Positions 22,066 through 30,414 of a stretch of 64,000 bases of DNA are shown one piece after another. The DNA lies in the NCBI RefSeq assembly GCF_001641265.1, contig NW_020167550.1:62001-126000 (forward strand), written 5' to 3'. The DNA is from Pseudogymnoascus destructans. Its lineage: Eukaryota; Ascomycota; Leotiomycetes; Thelebolales; Thelebolaceae. The stretch's first letter is position 1. The number at the start of each line of letters is the position of its first letter. The translations under genes were made by a program, and so were the position numbers. The notes beneath the pieces are model-generated. The model was not told where the DNA came from, ran no database searches, and saw only the letters and a list, made by a program, of their open reading frames with translations.

Positions 22066-22540
22066 TGTAACGCTGACTTCTAAACGATAGAAGACACAGA
22101 GGTTCTCTTGCGTAAAGGTTTACTTATCAGAGGAGGCAGGGGATCAGACACAAAGGCTTCAAGTAACACGTTACTAGTATATAACAAATACTGTATTGAG
22201 TTGAGCACGAAGCTCCTATCTAAGGAAATACTATCTACTTATATAGTGGCGTCGTGCCTAGTGGACTCTTGGGAACTCACTCGAGTCCTCGGAGTCCTGG
22301 ACTCTTAGGACTCTTCTCATCATCCTGCGAGTCCATCACGTGCCTAGTGGACTCCTGGGAACTCACTCGAGTCCTCGGAGCCCTGGACTCTTAGGACTCT
22401 TCTCATCATCCTGCGAGTCCGTCACGTGATACTTTCGGAACTACTATTCCCCGCTGCCCCTCCAGGTACCAGGGCCGGTCTCATGCGACCTCCCTCCTTC
22501 CTGTCCTGTAGTTGGCCAGCCTTCTTGTTCCGTCGTAATA
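22066..22540 (-). repeat. Gypsy A copy 1, 3' LTR (475 bp)
   Basis: Starts TGTAACGCTGAC and ends TCGTAATA, where other copies have TAACA. It has two 86-bp tandem units beginning at 22255 and 22341. On the element's strand a polypurine tract (CCAGGGGAAGGGAGCGAG) lies directly before it. Confidence 0.92.
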
Positions 22541-22588
22541 CTCGCTCCCTTCCCCTGGGCATTCGTCTCGAATCCTATAAGTACGTCC

Positions 22589-23203
22589 ATGTCCCCGGGA
22601 CTCTGCTGCTCCTCAGCGAGTCCTTCAATATGCAACATGCCTACTGACACTGCCCGCAAACTCCAGGAACGCAACGATCTTGTCCGTCGAATAAAGAACC
22701 ACGGATACGTACTACCCGAAATGGATTCTTGCTCGAACTGCGTGAGGCGAAACATTACTTGCGTGTCGTCTCCAAATGATTCACGGCGGTGCGCCGAGTG
22801 CGTTCGTCGCAACTTGAAAGAAAAGTGTGACTGTATGGGTCCTGAGCATCCCGACTGGGTGAAGCTCGAACGGGAGGAGGATCGCCTGGATCGCGAAGAG
22901 GAAGAAACCCTTTCGAAGTTACTTCGTCTGCGGAAGCAGAAACGCCTCATCCGAACCCGTGGTAAAGATATGCTCCGGCGAGGTTTGAAAACCCTCGACG
23001 AGCTTGATGCGGCAGAGGAGGCCGAACGTGTGGCTGCTGAGAAGCGTGACGCTGTTGAGGCTGAGGAACAGGCAGTTAGCGCTGCCTCCTCGTCTGTGAC
23101 CGGGACCCCCGCTTCCTCCAATCCACTGGCCTACTCCCCTGCATCTTGGGATCAATGGCTGGCGGATGGCGGCGTCGATATTCCTCCAGCAGTTCTTTGC
23201 TGA
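22589..23203 (+). CDS. Antisense gene of gypsy A: Zn2Cys6-like cysteine cluster plus coiled coil
   Basis: A 204-aa frame on the strand opposite gag-pol, between the 3' LTR and pol. Cysteines 48, 51, 58, 68, 71 and 80 have spacing C-x2-C-x6-C-x9-C-x2-C-x8-C, which fits the fungal Zn(II)2Cys6 cluster, with one more Cys at 82. Residues about 91-165 are highly charged and helical (KLEREEDRLDREEEETLSKL), predicting a coiled coil, followed by a Ser/Pro-rich tail. A TATAAG lies 13 bp before the ATG; a second in-frame ATG gives MPTDTARK at 22637. Its last 128 bases overlap the 3' end of the integrase gene tail-to-tail. The homolog at 45210-45824 is also intact. A DNA-binding or nuclear role is inference from the cysteine spacing. 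Similar proteins occur beside fungal retroelements, as far as I recall, without a known function. Confidence 0.72.
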   Translation: MSPGLCCSSASPSICNMPTDTARKLQERNDLVRRIKNHGYVLPEMDSCSNCVRRNITCVSSPNDSRRCAECVRRNLKEKCDCMGPEHPDWVKLEREEDRLDREEEETLSKLLRLRKQKRLIRTRGKDMLRRGLKTLDELDAAEEAERVAAEKRDAVEAEEQAVSAASSSVTGTPASSNPLAYSPASWDQWLADGGVDIPPAVLC

Positions 23204-24329
23204 TGTTCCTTGTTGGTTCCCACGAATTATCCGTAGGTTCGTAATTTTCCCATTTTATCAAAAACTCTTCTCGACGTCCTACTAACCTTCTGTCTAGGAT
23301 CGCTTCGACCTCATATTCGATTATCTCATTCTCGGGTTGGAGTTCGGTGTCGGTCGCAATTGGGGTATTTCCTCTTGCTGGTTCCAGTAGTGAGACATGA
23401 AATACCGGGTGTAGTCTAGACTTCCTGGGTAGCTGCAGTCTGTAATTAACTGAGCTGACTTTGTTCAATATTTTGAATGGTCCCAATTTCTTGAAGTCCA
23501 ACTTTGTGCTTGGTCGTTTCGTTTTGATATGTTTCCGGAGTAGGTATACTTTATCCCCCTCCTTGAAGGCAGGTTCCATACTGCGCTTCTTGTTTGCGTA
23601 TGCGGCGGATCGTTCATTTAAGAATTGGATGTCCGTCGCAAGTTGTTCGTGGAACGATTTCAGTTGTTCCACCACGATCAGGGCTTGTTCAGCTCGTGAT
23701 TCATCCGGTCTTGGTTGCCTATATGCTTCTGGCTGGTAGCCATAATTGGCAAAGAACGGTGAGACTTTCGTTGCTTCTGTCATCGCGCTGTTATATGCAA
23801 ACTGTGCGATGGGTAAGATCTGAACCCAGTTATCCTGTTGATGATTGACATAGCTTCGCAGGTACTGTTCAAGGGTCTGATTTAATCTTTCTGTTTGGCC
23901 GTCTGTCTGGGGATGAAAAGCTGTTGATAGCTTATGATTTGTTCCCAGTAGCGCCATCAATGATTTCCAGAATTTCGAAGTAAAGAGCTTGTCTCTATCT
24001 GAGATGATTTCTTCTGGCATCCCATGATCGGCTAATATGACTCGAATGAAGGTATATGCGAGCGCCTCGGCGTCGCTAGCTTCTAGATATGGTATAAACT
24101 TCCCATATTTCGTGAGTCTTTCCGTGATGACGAGGATAGAGTCATATCCTATTCCTGTTAACGGGTCCTTGGAGGGTGGAAGCTTGACGATGAAGTCCAA
24201 AGCTATTGATTTCCACGCTCCTCTTGGTACTGGTGTCGACTTGAGTTGTCCGTATGGCAGAAGCCTATTGGATTTTGACTTGCTGCAAATGTCGCACTCT
24301 CTTACCACTGTCTCTACCTGCTTCCTCAT
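23076..24329 (-). CDS. Gypsy A copy 1 integrase with chromodomain
   Basis: 417 aa from the first ATG; the frame probably continues upstream by recoding. It carries the CxxC half of the integrase zinc finger (C12, C15), the catalytic triad D45, D111 and E147 with the D-x35-E spacing of retroviral-type integrases (LDFIVKL, IISDRDKLF, DGQTERLNQ), a GPY/F-like region, and a C-terminal chromodomain around 333-395 (EFLIKWENYEPTDNSWEP). The chromodomain places the element in the chromovirus clade, which target heterochromatin. The HH half of the zinc finger lies in the upstream frame, so the domain is split by a frame break at 24340. Confidence 0.92.
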   Translation of the reverse strand: MRKQVETVVRECDICSKSKSNRLLPYGQLKSTPVPRGAWKSIALDFIVKLPPSKDPLTGIGYDSILVITERLTKYGKFIPYLEASDAEALAYTFIRVILADHGMPEEIISDRDKLFTSKFWKSLMALLGTNHKLSTAFHPQTDGQTERLNQTLEQYLRSYVNHQQDNWVQILPIAQFAYNSAMTEATKVSPFFANYGYQPEAYRQPRPDESRAEQALIVVEQLKSFHEQLATDIQFLNERSAAYANKKRSMEPAFKEGDKVYLLRKHIKTKRPSTKLDFKKLGPFKILNKVSSVNYRLQLPRKSRLHPVFHVSLLEPARGNTPIATDTELQPENEIIEYEVEAILDRRLVGRREEFLIKWENYEPTDNSWEPTRNISKELLEEYRRRHPPAIDPKMQGSRPVDWRKRGSRSQTRRQR

Positions 24330-24339
24330 ACCTGGGAAG

Positions 24340-26526
24340 TTAGTGTCGAGTGATTCGTTCGAAGGTTCGTGTTACTCCCTGATGACCGTGTGCTGGTAAC
24401 GAGTGTTGTTCTTGCACCAGCGGGCGTCTCATTTGACTTGGGACATACACTAACCCTTTGTATCGAATCAATCCTTGTTCGTCGATGGTGAAGTCGCCTT
24501 CGACTTTGGACAAGACTCGCTTGGCGCATTCGTCTGTTGCGTAAGCTTTCTTGAGTCTTTCCTCGAGTTCTGTATCTTCGATGACTGAGATCGTCACTAG
24601 TAACTCGTTGTACTGTATTCCTGCATCTGTTTTCTTCAGAATTGCTCTAGGTCTTTCTTCCTTTGGGCCGGCGTAGTCGGTCCGTCTGCTGAGAGCGTCT
24701 GCTCTTGCATTCTCGGAGCCCTTGCGATAGGTTATCGTGAAGTTGTAGGCTGCGAGGGTTTCTGCCCAGCGGACTTGTCTGCGGTTTAAAACCTTGGTCG
24801 TGGTGAAGTATATGAGGTTCTTGTGATCCGTCCATACCTGCACAGGGTAGGTGGGTCCCTCAAGATATACTCGCCACTGCTCAAAGGCAACGACAATAGC
24901 CAGTAGCTCCTTGTCGTGGATGTCGTAATTGAGTTCCGCGGGTGACAGTTTCCTAGAGTAGTACGCGATTGGTTTGAACTTACCGTTCTCGTCTGGTTGA
25001 TTCAGACATGCTCCAATTGCGAAGTCAGAAGAGTCCGTTTCGAGGATGATCTTCTTTGCAGGGTCAAATGTAGCAAGGATAGGTGCTTCCGTGAACTTCG
25101 TCTTAAGTTCCTGGAAAGCAGCCTCTGCCTTGTCCGTCCATTTGAATTCGAGATCCTTTCTGGTAAGCTCCGTGAGTGGTTGAGCTACCTTGGAATATCC
25201 CGAGATGAATCTTCGGTAGAAGTTGGCGAAGCCTAGGAAGGCTTGCACTTCCTTGACCGTGGTCGGTGTTGGCCATTCCAACACTGCCGTTACTTTTGCT
25301 TGGTCCATCTTGATGCCATGCGTTCCAATAATGTAACCCAAGAATTCGACTTGGTTTTTATGGAACTCGCACTTCTCTGGTTTGAGGAGTAAGCTGTACT
25401 CCTTTAGTTTCTTCAGGACGAGTTTGACATGCTTGACATGCTCCTCCTTGGTTGCTGAATACACCAGGACATCGTCTAAGTAGACAATGGTAAAGATGTC
25501 TAAGTATTCATGCAAAGCATCATTCATCAGTCGTTGCATAGATGCGGGTGCGTTTGTTAGCCCAAAGGGCATGACTTGATACTCGAATAGGCCATAGCGG
25601 GTGCGGAATGCTGTTTTCCACTCTTCCCCAGCCTTGATTCGGATCAGGTTGTATGCTCCTCGCAGATCTAGCTTACTGAAGATCTTTGCTCCTTGAAATC
25701 TATCGTGTAGTTCGTTGATTAACGGCAGGGCATACCTGTCCTTGATTGTGATGTTGTTCAATGCTCGATAGTCCACACATAACCGTAGGGAGCCGTCTTT
25801 CTTTGGTACGAAAAGCACCGGACTTCCTGCTGGTGATGTGGATGGTCTGATGAATCCTTTCGCTAGGTTATCATCAATGTACTCCTTAAGTACCTTCAGC
25901 TCCTTTTCCGATAGCTGATATATTGGTCCGAACGGTGGACTCTTGTCTTTCTCCAAGGGTATCTCGTGATCCCATGGTTGGTGCTTAGGAAGCGCCTCGT
26001 TCTTAGGGCCTTCCTGGAATAATTGCTCGTATTCCTTGTACTCCACCGGTATACTCGTCGGTGAGGATGCCTGGGCTAGGTCATCGAGCTCGGAGGTTGC
26101 ACATAACTCCTTCCGGCCCTGGGAGGGTTTCTCCCGTTGTCGCGTGTCCGTCCGTTGTTCACACGCGCACTGGCTCATCACAACTTTCTCGTTCCACCAG
26201 TCGATCTGGGGGTTGTGTTTCTTGAGCCATGGCATACCAAGGATGCACGCATGGTTGTCCATGTGCACGATGTCAAACTGAATCGTTTCCTTGTGCCCGT
26301 GTAGCATGACCATTTCCAATGGGACCGTTTCGTGGGTCACCATTCCTTCATTAGTCGAGATGGGCTCTCCATCTACGACCATTAACGGGTATGGTTCGGT
26401 TTTCAATTGCGTCTTGAAACCTTGCGTGTCTGCTACTTTCTTTGTCATAAAGTTGCCCGTCGCTCCTGAGTCAATCATTGCTCGGAGGTGTCGCTGTTGT
26501 ATCTTAGCGACCACATATAGTTGCAT
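24340..26526 (-). CDS. Gypsy A copy 1 protease, reverse transcriptase and RNase H
   Basis: 728 aa from its first ATG; the frame is open from the slippery site at 26607, so translation probably enters by -1 frameshifting from gag. Domains: retropepsin with D-S-G-A-T at 19-23; reverse transcriptase with catalytic D287 (SKLDLRGAYN) and YLDD at 349-352; RNase H (ILETDSSDFAIGA, HDKELLAIV, WTDHKNLIYF); and the HH half of the integrase zinc finger near the C-terminus (HGHQGVTRTFERITRH). It ends at TAA 24342-24340, and integrase continues in the +1 frame. No internal stop codons. Confidence 0.93.
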   Translation of the reverse strand: MQLYVVAKIQQRHLRAMIDSGATGNFMTKKVADTQGFKTQLKTEPYPLMVVDGEPISTNEGMVTHETVPLEMVMLHGHKETIQFDIVHMDNHACILGMPWLKKHNPQIDWWNEKVVMSQCACEQRTDTRQREKPSQGRKELCATSELDDLAQASSPTSIPVEYKEYEQLFQEGPKNEALPKHQPWDHEIPLEKDKSPPFGPIYQLSEKELKVLKEYIDDNLAKGFIRPSTSPAGSPVLFVPKKDGSLRLCVDYRALNNITIKDRYALPLINELHDRFQGAKIFSKLDLRGAYNLIRIKAGEEWKTAFRTRYGLFEYQVMPFGLTNAPASMQRLMNDALHEYLDIFTIVYLDDVLVYSATKEEHVKHVKLVLKKLKEYSLLLKPEKCEFHKNQVEFLGYIIGTHGIKMDQAKVTAVLEWPTPTTVKEVQAFLGFANFYRRFISGYSKVAQPLTELTRKDLEFKWTDKAEAAFQELKTKFTEAPILATFDPAKKIILETDSSDFAIGACLNQPDENGKFKPIAYYSRKLSPAELNYDIHDKELLAIVVAFEQWRVYLEGPTYPVQVWTDHKNLIYFTTTKVLNRRQVRWAETLAAYNFTITYRKGSENARADALSRRTDYAGPKEERPRAILKKTDAGIQYNELLVTISVIEDTELEERLKKAYATDECAKRVLSKVEGDFTIDEQGLIRYKGLVYVPSQMRRPLVQEQHSLPAHGHQGVTRTFERITRH

Positions 26527-26559
26527 GCTGCCCGTCGTGGCGCATAGCTGGTCTGTACT

Positions 26560-26613
26560 AGGCCTCTTCGTGTCGCTCGCCGGTGGCCTACCGTCGAGGA
26601 CTCCTAGTTTTTT
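26560..26613 (-). promoter_or_regulatory. Programmed -1 ribosomal frameshift signal at the gag-pol junction
   Basis: On the minus strand the slippery heptamer A_AAA_AAC (26613-26607) is in the gag frame and directly precedes the gag UAG. After an 8-nt spacer (26606-26599) comes stem CTCGACGGT / ACCGGCGAG (26598-26590 with 26584-26576), with one A-G mismatch and a 5-nt loop AGGCC (26589-26585). The loop is complementary to GGCCT at 26564-26560, allowing an H-type pseudoknot with an 11-nt third loop. A -1 slip enters a frame (KKLGVLDGRPPASD) open straight into protease. The signal is unchanged in copy 2 at 49181-49234. Confidence 0.8.
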
Positions 26614-28541
26614 GACTCGTCCGAGGAAGGATAGTATTCATCCGCTTCCAATGGTGGTCCTTGGGGAGATCGTTTCCCTCGCTCTTCTGCTTCGTCTAGC
26701 AGATGTGGGTATTTCTCGTATACCTGTTCGCTTTTGATAGGCAAGTCCCCTTCAGACTGGCTTCGCCTGAGGGCGTGAACTTGCTCTGCATCTCTGAAGT
26801 GTATCCTGGGCGAGGATCGGGGAAACAACTGATTCTGGTGTTTCTTTTTCCAGTGGAGCTTGCAGTCATCTTCGCTGCAATACTCCCAGTAGACATACGC
26901 ATGCCAGGGATGATCAGTCTCTGTTGCGTCTGTCGTTGATAGTTCCCGCTGTCCTCTCACCCATGCACTATCTTCCCTCAGAGGCGTGGAGAACGTGTCT
27001 AGTTGCTCCATGGCTCTCCTTTCGATGCGTGGAGTGGGTCTCGCATTTTCCCATCGGAGCATATCTCTGGCTTTCTCGTCGTACTTCTTCAGGGCTCTCC
27101 TGCGGTCCTGGTAGTAAAGTTTGACGCTTTTCATATACTTCAGTTTAGCCATATGCTCGACATCCTTCTCCAGTTCTTCCGCTTCTTGGGCTTCCAACTT
27201 AGCTACGTCTTGGGACGTGCCAAGCAGCCTGCGGGTATTCGTTAGTTGGTCGTAGTATCTCCAGAGGTCATCCTTGCAGTCGTCCACCTTGCACTCTAAC
27301 GGAAGTTCCTGTAACAGGTTCCCGTAGATGCCCTTAAGCGTGGGGATTCTCCTCTGGCCGCTGGGCTTGTCTCGTTCGGCCCTAATCTTCGCGTGGGCGT
27401 GTTTTGCCATGCGTCTTACTACGCTCTTGCACCGTGGACTCATTGGTTCCGTAGGTGCGAGTTTATCGAAGGTCTCCTGTTCCGAGACGGTGAACGATTC
27501 CGCCTCCGACCCTTCATCTGAGCTCTCGTCTTCTGGGGTGCTTTCGCCGTTTATTCCCCAGTCTTGTTTGTTCACAAACGTTGCGTTCAACTGTCCTGTC
27601 CAGGTGGCATTGAGTTGTTTGCCGACTTTGCGTCCGCCGTTCCCTTTCTTTGGCTGTCTGCAGTCTCGGGCCATGTGGCCTGGCTTGTCGCAGTTAAAAC
27701 AGAGTCGTTCCTTGAATTGTCTGTCTTTCTTAGGGTCACGGGGTCGTCCAGGTTTGAACGTGGCATCGAGTTCCATTGGGTCCGACCAACGGTTGTCTCG
27801 CGGGTGTTGATCCCGTCGTCTGCCCTCGTTTCCCCGGTAGGGGTAACTTTTCTTGGGCTTGTCATAGGTCCGACGTTCCTTCTGGAATTCGTATAGTCGA
27901 TTGTCGATTCGGACCGTATGTTCGATTAGCGCTACCATGTCCGTTGGTTGTTGTTCCAAACGGGCAAGTTCCATACGTATATGGCTCTTCAGCCCACGTC
28001 GGTAGTGGCTGATGAGTGCGCTGGCGTCCCATCCTGTCTGATTGCCGTATCTCTGGAATTCTGTGGAGTATGTGAGGGCGCTGCCAGTCTGCTTAAGTGC
28101 AAACAGATGGTCTTCTGCGGTCTTAATCTCATCGATGTCTCTGAACATGCGTCGGATTTCCTTACAGAATCCATTCCAGCTGCCAAACATAGTCTGCGTA
28201 GTTGTCATGCTTCCATTGGTACTTTCATATTTGAAATAGTCCTTGAGGAATGGTTCGATCCATCACAGGGCTTCCCCCCTAAGGTAGGACGCAGTCCACA
28301 GGGCATAGCTCTCCTGGGTGGGAAACTTCTCGTCATTGAAGTGCTGGTACAGTTCGACCTGTAGCAAAAACACCTCAAGTTCCTTTCGGTTGCCGGAGTA
28401 AGTGTCGGGCAACTTGACGCGTAGAGTTTCCTTGAGTTCATTGACGGTGGGTGCATCGGGCATCTCTTCATTCTCAGGCTTAGACCTCTGAGACGAAGTT
28501 GGCGTGGTGGGGGTTTTCCCCTTCGAACTGACGACAGACAT
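26604..28541 (-). pseudogene. Gypsy A copy 1 gag, interrupted by one stop
   Basis: Structural protein of the element. Translation opens MSVVSSKGKTPTTPTSSQRS and is stopped at codon 93 by TGA (28265-28263) where copy 2 has CGA, a single C-to-T change. Beyond it the frame is open for over 530 codons, with a capsid-like region (LYEFQKERRTYDKP) and a CCHC zinc knuckle (CFNCDKPGHMARDC). It ends with SKN and TAG, overlapping the frameshift signal. The 645-aa intact version is in copy 2. Confidence 0.92.
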
Positions 28542-28587
28542 GTTGCTTTGTGTGTAAGCCGGTATCTCGTAGAAGTGGTGCTCAAAG

Positions 28588-28976
28588 TGTAACGCTGACT
28601 TCTAAACGATAGAAGACACAGAGGTTCTCTTGCGTAAAGGTTTACTTATCAGAGGAGGCAGGGGATCAGACACAAAGGCTTCAAGTAACACGTTACTAGT
28701 ATATAACAAATACTGTATTGAGTTGAGCACGAAGCTCCTATCTAAGGAAATACTATCTACTTATATAGTGGCGTCGTGCCTAGTGGACTCCTGGGAACTC
28801 ACTCGAGTCCTCGGAGTCCTGGACTCTTAGGACTCTTCTCATCATCCTGCGAGTCCATCACGTGATACTTTCAGAACTACTATTCCCCGCTGCCCCTCCA
28901 GGTACCAGGGCCGGTCTCATGCGACCTCCCTCCTTCCTGTCCTGTAGTTGGCCAGCCTTCTTGTTCCGTCGTAACA
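28588..28976 (-). repeat. Gypsy A copy 1, 5' LTR (389 bp, short form)
   Basis: Same ends as the other LTRs (TGTAACGCTGAC ... GTCGTAACA), but only one of the 86-bp tandem units is present, explaining the difference from 475 bp. The 5-bp duplication ATTAG follows. Confidence 0.92.
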
Positions 28977-29088
28977 ATTAGTTGATGGAATATGAACTTG
29001 TTGAGGCATCTTGCAGTACACATAAGGAGCGCGTTGTGTTCGTCGCGTGCGACACTCACTTGTATGCGACGCTCGCTTGTGGAGGACG
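28977..29088 (-). mobile_element. 5' end of the split Pogo element: start codon and terminal inverted repeat
   Basis: The minus strand has ATG at 29009-29007 opening MPQQVHIPSTN (11 codons to 28977). Removing gypsy A and one ATTAG joins this in frame to LEGRIYIAIE at 22060. The outer end (29045-29088) is a ~44-bp TIR matching 15932-15972. This makes it the missing 5' end of the transposon whose other parts are at 21863-22065 and 14446-15972. Confidence 0.8.
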
Positions 29089-29179
29089 TTAATTATTTCT
29101 TTTATAGTTAATTTTTGAATAACGTATTTCCCAATCGAACCATGCAAAATAACCACCAAAATACAACTTCGTAGGTATA

Positions 29180-29430
29180 TTATAACAACAACCCTTTAAA
29201 ACACTCTAGTGCCACATCGTCGTGGTTTCCCTTTCCTGCGCTGACCCTGTGTGGCATCACCACCCTCCTCCTCCTGAGTTTGAGTACTCCGAGCTCATCA
29301 CCTTCCTCAATTGTCAAGCTCCCACCTAATTGAATACGCTTCCTTCGCTTGTTTGCCCTTCGCTTTTTTAGCGCATTTGCCTGCTGTAGCGCCGTGACTT
29401 CAAGAAGCTCGCTGCCGCAGAAGCTCAGAA
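29180..29430 (-). pseudogene. C-terminal fragment of another Pogo/Fot1 transposase
   Basis: The minus strand reads SELLEVTALQQANALKKRRA, then NKRRKRIQLGGSLTIEEGDE, closely resembling the C-terminal end of the transposase at 15590-15700. No catalytic core is present. Confidence 0.7.
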
Positions 29431-29618
29431 ACTGAGCCAGGCCCAAACCTGAGCCCAGAAGCAGCTCCTCCGGGCAGGAATCGAAGCCCGGAAACGGGAG
29501 CGCCTCCGGAAGAAGAGCATAGCTCAGCTCACTAAATCAGGCCTCCCAATTCCTCCGGAGTTGGAAGACCCTATTACTGACCCAGAAGCCAAATCTGAGA
29601 GCCAGTATGAGAGCTGAG
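29420..29618 (+). pseudogene. C-terminal fragment of a transposase (plus strand)
   Basis: The plus strand reads AAEAQKLSQAQT, a stop, then AQKQLLRAGIEARKRERLRK, KSIAQLTKSGLPIPPELEDP and a normal end at 29618. The basic, Gln/Ala-rich tail is typical of Fot1-like transposases. It abuts the minus-strand fragment in opposite orientation. Confidence 0.55.
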
Positions 29619-30414
29619 GGTGGGAGTGGTCGTGGGAGTGAGAGTGAGCGTGAGAATGAAGAAGTGATAATTTCATAGAATTGAATTTTTAAGTACTTTT
29701 ACATATAAATTACTATGGTTGGGTACTTATGGTCGCAATTTGAGAGAACGCATTTGCTCACAGTTATGTTATGTTATATAAAATAATAACTTTCTAGAAG
29801 TTTCTACTATAGTTTCTAGACCCTTCTATCTTACTAATTATATTATAAATTAGTGTCTAGATCCCTTCTATTGTATTAGTAAGTAGTAAATTATTTTATA
29901 AATTATTTTCTAGAAACTATTTCAATTTTGTGCTGACTAAGCAGAGCTAATCCTAATTAGGGAATACTTATGAGTTACTTGAGTAACTCGTGAGTATTTG
30001 AGTATGAGTACGAGGATTTATCGTACTGATGAGTATGAGTACGTGCTAATACTCACGAGTATACTCGAGTTTCTAACCCTGACCCCAAGAGCTGGCATTA
30101 CTACGCCGCAAAAATGCCAATTTTTCAATCTATTAGCTTTAAATAGAAGTTAATACTATGGGTATTCGTTTCCTCGTAGGCAGCTCAGTCAGTTGGTGAT
30201 ATGGACCATTCGGTGAGTTGTGGTCTGTGTGCTAAGAGAGGCGTCAGGGAAGGAACACCGATAGCTCTGGTCCCTTCCAAATTAAGAGCCGATAAGGATA
30301 ACAAAACTCGAGGACAACCTCCAACCATCCATCCGCGTCGTTTCCACATCCAAAGGCTTGAATTGACCCCCGGTGGCGTACAAAGTCCTGCCTTTGCTCT
30401 AAATTGCACCCGAA
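29619..30414. other. AT-rich intergenic region
   Basis: Contains short direct and inverted repeats such as ttctagaa/tagtttctag around 29785-29925 and repeated gagta/gtact steps near 29970-30075. The end carries the promoter of the gene at 30415. No further gene is recognised. Confidence 0.45.

Larger units (their letters stand above)
22066..28976 (-). mobile_element. Ty3/gypsy chromovirus gypsy A, copy 1 (full length)
   Basis: Complete LTR retrotransposon on the minus strand, flanked by a perfect 5-bp duplication ATTAG (22061-22065 and 28977-28981). Order on its own strand: 5' LTR (28588-28976), gag, -1 frameshift signal, protease-RT-RNase H, integrase-chromodomain, then an antisense gene, polypurine tract and 3' LTR (22066-22540). 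The internal region is 6047 bp, exactly the same length as in copy 2. It is inserted in the Pogo transposase gene between its codons 11 and 12. The gag has one stop codon, so this copy is probably not autonomous. Confidence 0.93.
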
